Made by a program: the position numbers and the translations under genes | Shown: piece after piece, positions 28,101 to 39,164 of the stretch | Numbering within the stretch: the stretch's first letter is position 1 | Layout of the letters: every line of letters begins with the position of its first letter | Notes under the pieces: generated by a model | Databases searched by the model: none | Told to the model about the DNA's origin: nothing | What the model saw: only the letters and a program-made list of their open reading frames with translations | NCBI GenBank assembly: GCA_003118195.1 | Contig: BEXV01000096.1 | Coordinates: 247,899-311,898, forward strand | Direction: 5' to 3' | Length of the DNA: 64,000 bases | Source of the DNA: Hemicentrotus pulcherrimus | Taxonomy: Eukaryota > Echinodermata > Echinoidea > Camarodonta > Strongylocentrotidae

Positions 28101-31100
28101 CAGCCCTTAACAACTATGCAGAGACATTAGGAACCATTCAGAATGCATCTAGGATACATCGCATGAGGAAGAAGAAATCTAAGGTGAGCAAAAGAATCAT
28201 TAATTTATCCAGAGTTCTTTCCTCATGAAAAGCAGTCTTTATGTGAGTTTTGTGTTGGTTTGCAGGTAGAAACAAACCTCAAGGGAAACAAATAGACAAG
28301 TCTTTTAAATTATATTGGTGATCGCTTTCACTATTTTGACTGTAGATGCATAAGTTTTTACTCTACATAAACTTGAGATTGTGTACAGCAGGGAAGAAAG
28401 CAATGTAAGCATAAGTTTTATTTCTGCTAAATCCAAATTATAAAATTATTTCATTGCCGTGTCTATTTTAAATCTTACACTCCTCTCCAATCCAGTGTGT
28501 GTGACACTAGGTTTAAATGGTGTTATAGTGAACGGGAATGAACCTGTAGGGCATAGAGATTAGTGACCGTCTCCCATGACACCTCTTCTATTCATTAGCA
28601 TGCGTAGAAGCTAACAAGACAAAGCATGCTTGTTTTGCCAATGATGGATCAGACGAGACACTATTGCATCGTCCCCTCCACTCTCTGTACTCAAGACACA
28701 CAGAGATAAAGATGGGTACATGGCCTGGGGTTATTCAACGCATCTGTTAGAGTCGTCACCCCATGTGCCTAAGTACCATTCATAAACAACACGTGGGGAC
28801 TTCATTTCATGGCCATATTTATGCATCTTTATTATTTATCTTTGGCAGGATAACTATGATTCCATTATGATGAGAGGGTTTGATTGATTGATGCCCTCAA
28901 GCTTTCTTAGATTTCTGTTTCTTTCTCTCGTATTCTTCACCTATCTCTTGCATTGCCTACATGCTGAGGCTTATCTTGACTTGTCCAAGCTATGAATCAC
29001 ATCATATATGCAGGTCATTGACTTCATGACATAGTCCTTCTTCTGATTCATCATCTATAAAGTAAACCATAAAAACTCTCACTTGTCTAAATTTCTTTGT
29101 TATCTCTTGGGTAAAAATACTTTCATCATACTATCATGATATATAGATAAATCTTTTAGTTATCAATATTGAGCACTAAGAATTATAAAGATTTTTGACA
29201 GATTTCAACCCTTGAATGAAAACTGTAGATTTGTCTTATTCGAACATATATTCTAATTTCCAAAGTTAGAGTCAACAAATATATCAGTTGAACTTCCTTG
29301 TTAATGTTATTTCTTAATCCTATTCTTTGTTTCTTGTCTCTCTATTTTGCAGTACTCTGGAACTAGTTCAAGTGGCGGTGATAGTTCCTGTGATGAGGGT
29401 CGGATAAGAAGACGTCGATATGCACCTCCAGCAAACAATGAAGTATGTGTAACAGATGCAGTGCACCAGAGCGATCCTGAGTACATCTCTAGCAGTGAAC
29501 AATCCTGTGATACAGTCATATATGTAGGACCCGATGGATGTGCATTGAGTGATAGAGAGTTAACAGACAATGAAGGACCACCATCATCGCTTCCAATCCT
29601 CAAGGGATTGAGTTCAAGTGAGGATGATAGGTGTGGATCATCGAGTGATAGGGACATAGATGAGTTTCGATGGGCCAATGCCGATTCCACCAATGAGATG
29701 TCAGGAAGAGATACAGATGGTGGCAGTGATGCCGAATCAAGGACTACTAAATCTCTTTTTAACAAAGGTGCTAAATCTTCCAAATTGTCATCTAAGAGCT
29801 TGATTCCCAAGCTGTCTTCATCACCCAAGAGAAAGTCATTGGATCAATCCAAAAAGGCACCTCCAGTTCCACCCAAGAGGTCAGATAGCACTAAGGAATC
29901 GTTAAACAGGAAGAAATCTGCTAAGGATGCGTTATCAAATGGAAAAGCCAAGGTGAATCAACACTCTTCAGAAAAGAAACTGACACATGACCCTAAGGTT
30001 AATGGAATATCTGGGCCTGACAGGCCACAGAATTTCCCAAGCAATCTCAAACCTCCTTCTGCCATACACAAACCAAAACCTCTTCCAAAGCCTAAGCCAA
30101 TCACAGTACCCAGACCAAAGGCTTTCATTTCATGCTCAGACACAGAGGCTGAGAACTACATGTCACAAGAGAGGCGAAATGTTGGAAGGTCTTTCCTTCT
30201 GGTGGAAGATGAAGATGATGATATGACCGAGGAGCTTGAACACAGGCCAACTGGAAAGTCTGCATCTGATGGAGAGTTGAAAGACAATAGCACAAGTGAA
30301 GATGAACCTGATGAAGACGCATTAGCAGCATTGGCTGGTATGCCACTGGCCCCAAATGGGCGTGGCAACCTGTCTCCTGTCTTGGAAATAGATGATGCAG
30401 CATCAGAGAAAGGGGAGGATTGTCAGACCAAAGTGAATGGAGATATAGAGGATGATGATGATGAACTGACAGCAGCTTTGAGAAATGCAGATGCTAACTT
30501 CACCACCCAGGCTGCCAATCTGGCAGAAAACCCAGTCGTTGAGACACCATCAGCAGCAGATGTCTTGCCCATTGTACTGTCTCCAAGAGTAGAGAGACTC
30601 CTGTCACCTACTGCTCTCAAGAAGGCTGGTATTGATGCTGAATGTCTGATGAGGACAATTCATTCCTTAGAGGGTCTTTCTGAATTCCTGGACAAACCAA
30701 TCTCAGAGATTTCAGAAGATGACATATCATCATTAGCATGCTCCGAGCAGGACACCCTCAGCTATGTGTCTAGAGACACAGAAGATGTCACCTCGGTTAC
30801 AGACATGTCCATTGATGACCTTCCTATGGGATCAGAAGCAATGTGCTGCTTAAAGGAACTTGGAAGAAGGTCTCTGGATTCCTACTCTGAGAATTTCTCT
30901 ATTAGTTACAACGGTGCTAGTGTGGAAGCATGCCTTAATGAACCCCTCCTCTTGTTAGGGCATGATGAGAGAAACAAACTAGGACTTGGTAACTATGTCT
31001 ACTCAGATGATGAGTCAGAGATTGCTGATGGGTCAAGTCGTCCACGGCGGTCAGAGCGTCAATCAGAAAAGGACACCTTCGACTCTTTTTCAATGGCTGC

Positions 31101-34100
31101 ACGAGACATTGAGGCCATTAAGCAGCTCTATGTCATATCAAATATGAGCAATGAAAATCTATCTATTGATGATGACATATCAGAAGTTAACGTGCCTAAT
31201 CTGTCATTTGGCGAGTCCTTCTTACAGGATGAGCCTTCTGTGGTCACGTACATGACAATCAATAATGATGAACAGGTAGTAATGAGGGAGAAGCATTTAG
31301 CTCTTGATGATCTTGATCATCCATTGAGAAGACTCAGCTGCATAAGCGATGCCACAGATGCTACCTTCAGTACAGCCTCCCGTCCAGCCAGTTTTGCAGA
31401 TCAGGATGATATGACTCTTATCGGTGACTGCAATTATGAGGACTCTAAGAATGAACCTACCTCCCCCAATACTATCAATCTTATTAACAGCTTGCAGAAT
31501 CTCAACATGGATGCCATGAAGCACAGCAATGGCTTCATTAGACCACAGTGGTATCAGAATAGTCCTTGTGGCAACACGACTGAAGGGACAGGAAGGACAG
31601 GATACACTCCTTCCTCTTCAGAGACCTCTCCTGTCTGGCTCAGAATGAACATTCCAGTCTCTTCATCAACAGAGCAAAAAGGCAAGCAAGGTCAATCCAG
31701 TAGTGGGGTACCAAGGAATGGCTGCACAACCAGAGTAGTTTCCCATCTGGACACCAATGCCATTCTTCCAAATGGAATAAGACAAAACCTTCCAGCTCGT
31801 CTATTGACTGAAGTCTTGAGTAACTCAAGCCCGGCGTCTTTCTACAATAGTCCTCAGCATCAGGCCACCGTTGCTTCAGTCCAAGCCAGGAATGTGCACC
31901 TTTCCCAGCAACCTTCTCCTCGTATTCTAAGTGCTGCTATCCAAAGTGCTAAACATCAGATGGCTGTGAGAAATGACATGCCAAAGATTCAGTGTCTAGC
32001 TGATCTGGAGAAGTTATATGGCATTGATATCCGCAAGCCTGATGGAGCTGCTACAGAAGATGTGAAGAGTGAGCCTATCCCTGCTGACCATCATGTATTT
32101 GATGGAGGCAAAGGGTTTGATATCTCAAGTATGGAACGTCCCCCTGCTATTGGTGCCTGCTCTGCACCTCCCTTTGAAGTGGAAATGAATCCCTACTTCT
32201 TACAGGAGTATGACGATGCATTGTTGTCTGGTGAGGTCAAGGAGACAATTGCCATGGTACACCAGCCTCCAAATGTGACTGTGAGTGAGGCAAGGACTAA
32301 GAGACTTGTAAGCAGGAAAGAGAGTGGACAATCAGAGGCCAGCAGTATATCAAAGGGCAGTGATTTAACTGTTCAAAGCTGTCCTGTTTCTAGATTACCA
32401 CAACCAAGTCATCATGGGACACCCTCAAAAAGCTCTGCAGCCTCCAAAATGTCTTCCCGCACTGGCAAGCCTCCACCCAAATCCAGGGAAGAGAACCATC
32501 CAGGAAGCAAAAGTGCACCTACGTCTTCCAAAAAGACTGCTCAAACAAGTAGGATACCCCAGAAACCTCAGGCAAACCCTCGCAGTCAAACACCCAAATC
32601 AAGTGCCCTCCCTGTCAGGAAGTCCCTGAGCAAGTCAGCACCATCACTTTCCAGAACAAACCAAACCTCAACAAAGATTCCCATCACCACAGTCACATCA
32701 GTTGATGGCACGTCTGATCCAGCTCCTAGCATGCGCAATGCAAACAACAACATTGCCCAGCTACAGCCTGGTAGCCGACTAACAAACTCCTCTGACAGCA
32801 GTAATGACAGTGGTATAGCTTCAAGTGAGAACGTCACCAACTCCAAACCTGCCATTCTCTCTCCGTACTCCACCGTCACCAAACCAAGGACAACCAAGAG
32901 CTCCAGCAGTGGACATGGTAGTGATAACAGCAGCACATTCAGTGACAGTGTTCCTGCTAGCAAGGGAATACGGAGGGTCAATGGTGCCAGTGGTACCAGC
33001 AGTGGATATGAAAGCATGCTGAGGGATAGTGAGAATACAGCTAGCTGTTCTTCTGCTCATGACTCGCTCAGTGAAGGATCCTGTGGACGGGTTAAAGGCA
33101 GCAAACTACCAAGGAAGAAGTTTGGAGGTAAGACACATGTTCAATTCTGAATCGAATAAGTTCACCTCTTTACATATGTTCACAAAATCTCTAGTTCTTT
33201 TCTTTTGAATGTTAGAGTTGCAAATGAAAAATAGCTATCATTTTAATATATTTTGTGTGGAATTTTATGTGTTTGCACTATTCAAATTTGTTGAACACAC
33301 ATAGAAGGCCTTTTATATAACTGTATACTCACTACAAAAGGGAAGTAATCGGCTCAAATGAAAATTATTGACAACTGATTAAATGTTGTTACTCATTGTC
33401 CTTTTGCAGGTGCCAGAAGAAGTCGTAGCGTCCCCCGATCCTCAGCGTCTGACTGTGGTCCTTCAACTGGAAGCAGAAGCAAGTCAAGTCGCTGGAAAGA
33501 CATGCCCCCTCGACCCATCATACCAAACAAAGAAGGCGTGGAACTCAAGGTTTACGAGGTTGATGATCCTCATCGTATCCAGCAACAAAGACCAGATACA
33601 ATCAAGGTAAGAGAAACCTTCATGAAACCATATATGCTGAGGTAAAATGAACTCTCTTTCTTCCCTAGTCAACTTACTTCAATTTAGTAGATAGTAATGG
33701 TTCATCTTCTCTGAACATTAACAGTACGAACTGAAATGACAAATATTTTTGTTATGATTGTTTAACATATGCACTCTGGTGATGTTGGGTTCCTAATATT
33801 CCAAGCAATTTCTCTCACCAAAGAGCTCTATCATTATTCATATTCTTCTCAACACAAATGGCAGAAGTATATGAGAAAATGTTAACAATTAGTTTAATTC
33901 TTTGGCTATCCCTGACACGGGTTGGTCATTACTTTTAGACACTGAAGAGGTTTCCTGTTGTTATCACCCTATGTAAAGCCAGACAAGGATCCCATACTCT
34001 CTTGTTCTACCTTATGTTATCTGGAGTGATTTCATTTTAATAAGGTTTAGGACGTGTGATAGAACCGCTTTGGTATGTAGAGTGATGTCTTCCTCCCTCC

Positions 34101-37100
34101 GGTGTCTGCGTATCTATCTATCTATCTTTCTTTCTCTCTTCAGATTGATAGTCAACCTGTCAAGGTCTTACAGTGGAACTCTTTCCAAAGGTCATTCAAA
34201 CAAACACCCCTCTAAAATAGGAGTGGAATGTTCCTCATGTCAAGAAACACCATTGCAAGCATTGGCCAAAGCACTAGACATAGGTTGAGCCTGAACAAAG
34301 CCTAACTGAAATTCTCATGGTCAATGACGTAGACCGTGAAGCTATTAAATGCATCTACGTATGACAATACTCATAAAATCAACCATGCTTGATGCTTTTA
34401 ATTCTGTTATCTGCTGGCCAAATGGCTATCAATTCTTCTAAAGAGGCAAAGGGTCATGACCACTTGCAAAAGAGGAATAAATGTCTGCGCCATTCAGCTA
34501 CATAGTGGTTTTATGACCTGGCCAATGCTTGCAGGGTGTTGAACCCATTGAGATGATGTTGACCTTTGACCCAAGTATTTGCAACCCCTTTCATGTTTCA
34601 TACACAAGGCATGGATGATCACTTCATTCTATTATTGGCCTTGTCTATGCTACACCCTGAATGAAAGTGATGTTGGCGTGTTCACGTGCCCTACTCCCTC
34701 AGTCCATACGCTACTTACTTACATGTGAACACATCATCCTGTATGGAAAATGTATTCCAACCATTGATGTAGGGTTGAGAATTGTCCAAGCATTCTATGG
34801 ATAACGTTCATCATAGTGTGGTTGTGTAAATATATATCAAAAAATCTTGTGAATGATGGACATAAAGCATTCTAACTTTGAAACTAATTCCATTTCATTT
34901 CATCTGTTTTTTTCTTCTAACCATGCATCCTTGGATCAACTCATTAATGGTTTTCACAAACCCTTCTCCTTCATCTACTAACTTCAAACCATCAACAGGA
35001 TACCAGCGTTATTAACTCTAAATCACCCAGTAAATCATCTAATAAATCACCTAGTAAATCTCCCAAAAAGGCTTGCGACACTAACACCTTGACTAGCACT
35101 GGGTCTAACGGTGCTCCACCCAAACCAGAGAGATATGAGAGAGCAGCAAGGCCAGAGGTATAAACAGCTTGTTGTATAAATAATAAGATTGTCTCTTTTG
35201 AAACCTTAGTCTTTGATACACTTATTTATTTAAAGATACGTTATGTCTGTCCAGTCGTTTGACTTTCTTTCTATCTGACTAAGTTTCTGTATTTCTATCT
35301 GTGATTTGCTGTATCATAGAACAATTGAATTAAGCAGTTTAGATGATATGAGAATGAAAAACATACAGTGACATGAGTATATTCATAGGTTGAGATATGT
35401 CAGTTAGTTCCATAAATCAGATGACAGGATAATATATGACAACAGATAATAAACAACAAAGTACAGAAATATAGAAAAATTGGATATTAGGTTTTGATTT
35501 TTTGAAAATTTACATTGAATTTCAGCTGTCAAAACTCAGAGAAAGCATAGTAAAAAATAAAAATGGTTAGGAAAAAATGTATGCCAAACTAATTAAACTT
35601 TAATTTTATTACAATCCTCAAAAATGTGAATTTTCCATGGTTGCTTGAAGTGATTCTAGCCATAAATTGTAAGGATATATATTTCTTTTCTCTAAATTGC
35701 TCCATCAAATTCTCTGTTGGTCAGACTTGTGAGGAAGCAAGTGGTTCCTCCTCGTCTCTGATTCAGAGTCGTCATCGTGAGTTGCGGGCTCAACTGGCCT
35801 TAGCTGAAGCTCAGCTACAGGAAGGCGAAGGCCAGTGCCCGTTTGAGCGTAAGCACCAACCGATCAATGTTGCCTATTGTGGGATGGTCTGCACTAGCTA
35901 GATACCTAGTATACCTTCCATGTCTGTCACAACACAGCACTTAATGGTATATACATATATATTTAACCACAATGAACTGATTTGTGCAGTGATGCTTCTA
36001 GTAGTCTCACAGAAACCTTCACCAAATGTTGTTGATTGGTGGTAGTGGAGTGGAGCTTATTAGATGAAGACTTTCCTTTTCAATATTATTTTGGAATTAT
36101 TGAATATGGTTTATCTTAATATCCCCATTTTGTTAGTGCAGTTATATTTGGAAGTGTTGTGAACTTTCTTTGGTTGAAATTCATTCCTTTATATTTCTTT
36201 TTCCCAACATTTTATTTGTTATGTATCAATCATGTGTAACCAGCTGTATACGTCCATACTCCTTTATTAATCCTTCTCTGCTTTTAATCTTTTCTTTGGT
36301 GTATTAATCTGCTGCAGTTTTACTGCTTCATTCAGCATAGTAGGATTAGTTAACCATGATAGATTGCCTTTTACTTTGTGTAGAAGTATTTGTGTAGGTA
36401 TTGTGTTACTATTTATAGATTAGTTGTTTTTAAGAGAGCAATATAAGTCTTGACATTTATACATTTCAAAATACCTCTCTTTAGAAGTTAAATTATCATT
36501 CATTTTCACTATTACACATTTTTTTATATAAATCACCTCCTCTCACATTCCTATGAACATTGTTAGGTGTTATTTTTGTTTTAAATTCTTTGTTTCTTCC
36601 CTTTCTACCTGTTCCATTTTAACTTTGTAGTTCTCATATTTATGTTCTTGTTGTTGAAGATCTTCCTTTCATTTTTACCCTTCACTTCTAACCTATAGAT
36701 ATGAATTTTCACTATGTTGAGCATGACGTTATGTGATTTATAGTCCTCTTACCTTTCATTAACATAACATATGATAATCCAATGAAGGCAATGATTCAAG
36801 TTATCCCTCTTTCCATTTTATGTTTCTTTGTGTGAGATTCTGGAGGTTATCCAGAGAAGTCATTGCAATTCTGTCTCACATACGCACACATATTATATTT
36901 GATATCCCACTTTTATTTTTACCAGTTTCATTTTTACCCTGTATTTTTGTGGTATTGCATGAGTTAGTGAAGCATATTATATCTTTGTTGCTATTCTGAT
37001 TCTATAATCCACCTGACTGTTATGACTTGTGAATCAGAACTTGGTTCTGAGGGCCAAAATTTCTTGAACCTAATCATGACCATGAGGAAAGTACCACCAT

Positions 37101-37552
37101 ATTCCTCACTTCTCACTGAGATTAATATCTCCAATGAAGAAGTGAATAAAGTCTGCTTCTGATATGTTATTCAATATAACTTAACAAGATTTTAAATCAT
37201 TATTGATTTGTTGAACTCACCAAGTAAAATTCATTCCCAAATCATTCTGATTTAAAAAAAAAAAGGTATCCTCTTACTTACAAAGGAAGAGAATGTCTCT
37301 GCAGATCTAAAAAATGGAAGCCATATGTACAGGGATGAAAGAGTTTGATGTCCTTGCAGTTTGTTGTGCTGGTAATTGTATGGAACTGTTGATCTAATCA
37401 TATACCTCTATCTTTTATCTCTTACAGTCCACGTTCTGGAAGAAGTGGAGTCCCAGTTCGGGGAGCTCGCCCCTTCGCCCATGGAGGAAGAGACAGCCCG
37501 CCTGGAAGAGCGACTGATCAATTGTCGCGCTCATCTGGCAATGATCAAGTGA
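6908..37552 (+). CDS. KIF26: KIF26-family kinesin-like protein, 12 coding exons, 5' end outside window
   Basis: Exons: 6908-7124, 20534-20737, 23173-23266, 25031-25228, 25696-25860, 26131-26368, 28021-28183, 29353-33127, 33410-33606, 34999-35157, 35725-35848, 37428-37552. All have AG/GT borders and their phases join into one frame of about 1,885 residues. Family hallmarks seen are [12 protein letters not shown] before the motor, P-loop [37 protein letters not shown] in place of [20 protein letters not shown] after the motor, [10 protein letters not shown] and a final [13 protein letters not shown]. Vertebrate KIF26A/B proteins are about 1,900-2,100 residues and, like worm VAB-8, have a motor fold with poor or no ATPase. 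They act in signalling (Grb2/GDNF-Ret for KIF26A, Wnt5a-Ror for KIF26B) and in cell adhesion and migration. The A/B split is vertebrate, so I name only the family. An in-frame TAA at 26187-26189 interrupts the motor. The first exon begins with one base of a split codon, so upstream exons exist left of the window. Confidence 0.93.
7125..20533 (+). other. KIF26 intron (13.4 kb), no gene recognised
   Basis: This is the intron between the pre-motor exon and the first motor exon. It holds simple-sequence runs, including a CCCATCCCATCA-type repeat near 12405-12437 and homopolymer G runs near 14739 and 16036. A few stretches are richer in CpG than the surrounding DNA (about 7720-7990, 13900-14120, 16690-17080). 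Short open frames occur on both strands (for example 131 codons at 16679-17074 on the minus strand), but none resembles a known protein. The polypyrimidine run TCTCTCTCTTAG forms the acceptor at 20533. Confidence 0.7.
20534..20737 (+). CDS. KIF26: KIF26 exon: first motor exon
   Basis: This is 68 codons in phase 0 at both ends, starting [11 protein letters not shown] and ending [11 protein letters not shown]. It corresponds to the first beta strands of the kinesin fold: VKVMLR replaces the usual IKVYVRIRP, and [13 protein letters not shown] replaces the F-FDHVF strand. The acceptor follows a TC-rich tract and the donor is gtatgt. Confidence 0.94.
23173..23266 (+). CDS. KIF26: KIF26 exon: motor, first half of the P-loop
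   Basis: It reads [20 protein letters not shown] then [12 protein letters not shown], with the last Gly codon split across the intron (23266/25031). The family has GHAxLGK here instead of the canonical kinesin GQTGSGKT. The G-x4-G-K-T Walker A spacing is kept, but the usual side chains are lost. Donor gtgagt. Confidence 0.93.
25031..25228 (+). CDS. KIF26: KIF26 exon: motor, GKTYTM segment
   Basis: After ctccaatcag the exon completes the P-loop ([12 protein letters not shown]) and continues [36 protein letters not shown] and [26 protein letters not shown] is the KIF26 form of the GIIPR-ALxxLF segment of kinesins. It ends with a split Gly codon (G|GG). Confidence 0.95.
25696..25860 (+). CDS. 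KIF26: KIF26 exon: motor, [12 protein letters not shown] segment
   Basis: The acceptor is tttttgtag and the donor gtaagt. It reads [40 protein letters not shown] and [15 protein letters not shown], closely following the family pattern. It corresponds to the region leading into switch I. Confidence 0.95.
26131..26368 (+). CDS. KIF26: KIF26 exon: switch I/II region, with an in-frame TAA
   Basis: It reads [19 protein letters not shown], then a stop codon (TAA, 26187-26189), then [40 protein letters not shown] and [19 protein letters not shown]. Codon spacing on both sides of the stop fits the family exactly, and relatives have Tyr at this position (YQYR), so one C/T-to-A change in a Tyr codon explains the stop. 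The switch I NxxSSRSH motif is reduced to YSH. Switch II DLAGSE is replaced by DLGSG at 26250-26264. Splice sites are intact and the frame closes with both neighbours. A sequencing error or a null allele is more likely than a pseudogene, since every other exon is open. Confidence 0.92.
28021..28183 (+). CDS. KIF26: KIF26 exon: end of motor domain
   Basis: Joined to the previous exon it reads [58 protein letters not shown] and K. This matches the kinesin segment HIPYRDSKLTRLLQDSLGG and the neck region. It ends in phase 0 with donor gtgagc. Confidence 0.95.
29353..33127 (+). CDS. KIF26: KIF26 giant tail exon
   Basis: One exon of 1,258 codons encodes most of the tail. It opens [20 protein letters not shown], a direct counterpart of the vertebrate post-motor sequence, followed by [16 protein letters not shown] and [13 protein letters not shown]. 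The rest is mostly low-complexity, Ser/Pro/Lys-rich and likely disordered. It contains SH3-ligand-like proline motifs ([20 protein letters not shown]), acidic runs, and near the end [15 protein letters not shown] and [20 protein letters not shown], also conserved in the family. The start is set by the acceptor ttttgcag; ATG-initiated or TTG-initiated readings there are artefacts. Long open frames on the opposite strand (for example 29307-29828 and 32586-33017) are antisense shadows of this exon. Confidence 0.95.
33410..33606 (+). CDS. KIF26: KIF26 tail exon with KVYEVDD motif
   Basis: It completes the Gly codon from the giant exon and reads [20 protein letters not shown] and later [20 protein letters not shown]. 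The (E)xKVYE(I/V)DDxxRxQ(R/Q) block is conserved near the C-terminus of KIF26 proteins. Acceptor cttttgcag, donor gtaaga; it ends in phase 0. Confidence 0.9.
34999..35157 (+). CDS. KIF26: KIF26 tail exon, Ser/Lys/Pro repeats
   Basis: This is 53 codons in phase 0 at both ends. It contains a short repeat ([18 protein letters not shown]) and ends [14 protein letters not shown]. It looks disordered. Because its length is a multiple of three it could be skipped without a frameshift, so it may be an optional exon (inference). Confidence 0.8.
35725..35848 (+). CDS. KIF26: KIF26 exon: C-terminal helical segment
   Basis: It reads [20 protein letters not shown] and then [20 protein letters not shown], with Glu/Gln/Leu/Ala periodicity suggesting a helix or coiled coil. 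Acceptor gttggtcag, donor gtaagc after one base of a Leu codon. The next exon completes it in frame. Confidence 0.85.
37428..37552 (+). CDS. KIF26: KIF26 last coding exon
   Basis: It reads [40 protein letters not shown] and K, then TGA at 37550-37552. The ending ERLxxxxxxCxAHLxMI matches the C-terminal helix of vertebrate KIF26 proteins, which fixes the frame. A second reading frame shifted by one base is also open through the exon and 128 bases beyond. Confidence 0.92.
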
Positions 37553-37576
37553 CTCAATCTCCTCTGCTGCTCACCG

Positions 37577-37850
37577 AAGAGACACAAACCAAGCCCCACA
37601 TAGAAAATGGAGCAGAGACTCTTGAGGAGGTGATGTCTGATTGCCAGAGTGAGCATGGTCCCCATTCTGCGCAAGAGTGATGCTAGGAGTGTTCATCAAA
37701 GACATACTGCATTAAGAGACACAAACCAAGCCCCACATAAAAAATGGAGCAGAGACTCTTGAGGAGGTGATGTCTGATTGCCAGAGTGAGCATGGTCCCC
37801 ATTCTGCGCAGGAGTGATGTTAAGAGTGTTCATCAAAGACATACTGCATT
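37577..37850 (+). repeat. 137-bp direct tandem duplication in the KIF26 3' UTR
   Basis: Copy 1 is 37577-37713 and copy 2 is 37714-37850, offset 137. Both start AAGAGACACAAACCAAG and end CATACTGCATT. I count only a handful of mismatches and no indel, so the duplication is recent or conserved by conversion. It begins 24 bases after the stop codon. Confidence 0.95.
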
Positions 37851-39158
37851 CAAAATGTACTGGATGAGGACAACTAAACATTTGAATATTTTACTGAAGT
37901 GACCAAAATTTATTGGCCATAGGTGGATGCTATAGGTGGTGCTGTGTTACTTCATGACCTTTGACCTGGAGCTGATATCGTAGAGGAGGATTTGAAAGAT
38001 GAGTTAAGGAAAGGATGAATTCAGCTGTCTGCCAAACTCTGATTTTGCTACGTGTTCTAGAAGCTGGCCAAACTTGGATGAACCCAGACCAATTGATAAA
38101 ACAGTTGACAGAAAGAGATGGTAAAAATGATCAATTGAGTTCTTCAGAATTCAGCTTTTATTACTATCCTTAAAAAGAAAAGAAATGATTGATCTTCCTG
38201 AGGGTTATGATGTGATGACCACTTTCCAGGAATTTGGATTAGACCTAACCAAAGTCAAGGTATAGAAACTGAAAGTAAACATGATAAGTGTGCTTCATAA
38301 CACACCAATGTGCTGCTTGTATGAAAGGGACAGAAACAGGATAGAATGAATGATATGATAAGCATTAGAAAAACAAATTAATTTTGCTTTTGTGAATTAT
38401 TTTTTTCCCCCTTCTTTTTGGGGGGTGTTTTACCAGCTCTTATCTTCTATACTATTGATTTCAATGATATCATGAGTTTAGGATTTTTTGATAAGCAATT
38501 AATTTGGAAGAAATTGGCAATGAATTGATGCATTGTTTATCTTTAAGTGTATGCTGCTATATGACAAGTGTCAATGTCTCATTTGAATCAAGTATGCCGC
38601 ATGAAGAATATTTCTGTTGGCTACCACATGGATTTTGATCTGTAAATTTCATTTCAATAATGGAAATATGGTGCTGTCATTTTTATACAATCTTTGCAAG
38701 TTTTTCTAACTTTGTCAGTATACATCCACTACAGTTGATGATAATGTAAGTTCAAGTTGATAGATAGATAGCAATCTTACATCAATTTGCATTATTTACC
38801 ATTTCACTGGATATGAATATGAATACATTTAAAGGTCTTTTTGTAAGCATTTTTTTTTGTATTGATTATGGCTGTTTGATGTGAATATCACATACCTTAT
38901 TATAAAATACCTTCAATGCACTCTAACTCTTGTATGCCTAGTAGCAGGCAGGCATCACTGCTCTTTTTATTAGTTAATCATTAAGATCACATAAATTCTT
39001 ACTGATAAATTGTCAGAAAATGTGTCTCCCTTTCCCATGTTGTACAGTTTAGAAATACCATTGGTTCTTTTCGTACAAAAGTATATTTGTATTTATAAAA
39101 TGTACATAGTTATACATATTTCATCTATTTATCTTTGTCTTGACCTTTTCACGTGTGA

Positions 39159-39164
39159 AATAAA
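39159..39164 (+). terminator. Candidate poly(A) signal of KIF26
   Basis: AATAAA within gtgaaataaagtc, about 1.6 kb after the stop codon and followed by T-rich sequence. It is the clearest candidate downstream of the last exon. Its use is inferred. Confidence 0.5.

Larger units (their letters stand above)
20738..29352 (+). other. KIF26: KIF26 motor-region introns
   Basis: Introns 20738-23172, 23267-25030, 25229-25695, 25861-26130, 26369-28020 and 28184-29352 separate the motor exons. Beyond homopolymer runs (A/G near 27827-27847, G near 25434, C near 23525) and a CATCATCATC repeat near 24863 I see no gene or recognisable element in them. Confidence 0.6.
33607..37427 (+). other. KIF26: KIF26 tail introns
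   Basis: Introns 33607-34998, 35158-35724 and 35849-37427. The first holds a short TCTA run near 34112-34132 and a DR1-type motif TGACCTTTGACCC at 34560-34572. Nothing else is recognised. Confidence 0.55.

Noticed and set aside
29307..29828. 173-codon minus-strand open frame opposite the KIF26 giant exon
   Set aside because: Antisense shadow of a Ser-rich coding exon (Ser codons read in reverse avoid stops).
32586..33017. 143-codon minus-strand frame opposite KIF26
   Set aside because: Same cause: antisense to a strongly supported coding exon, Leu-rich by codon reversal.
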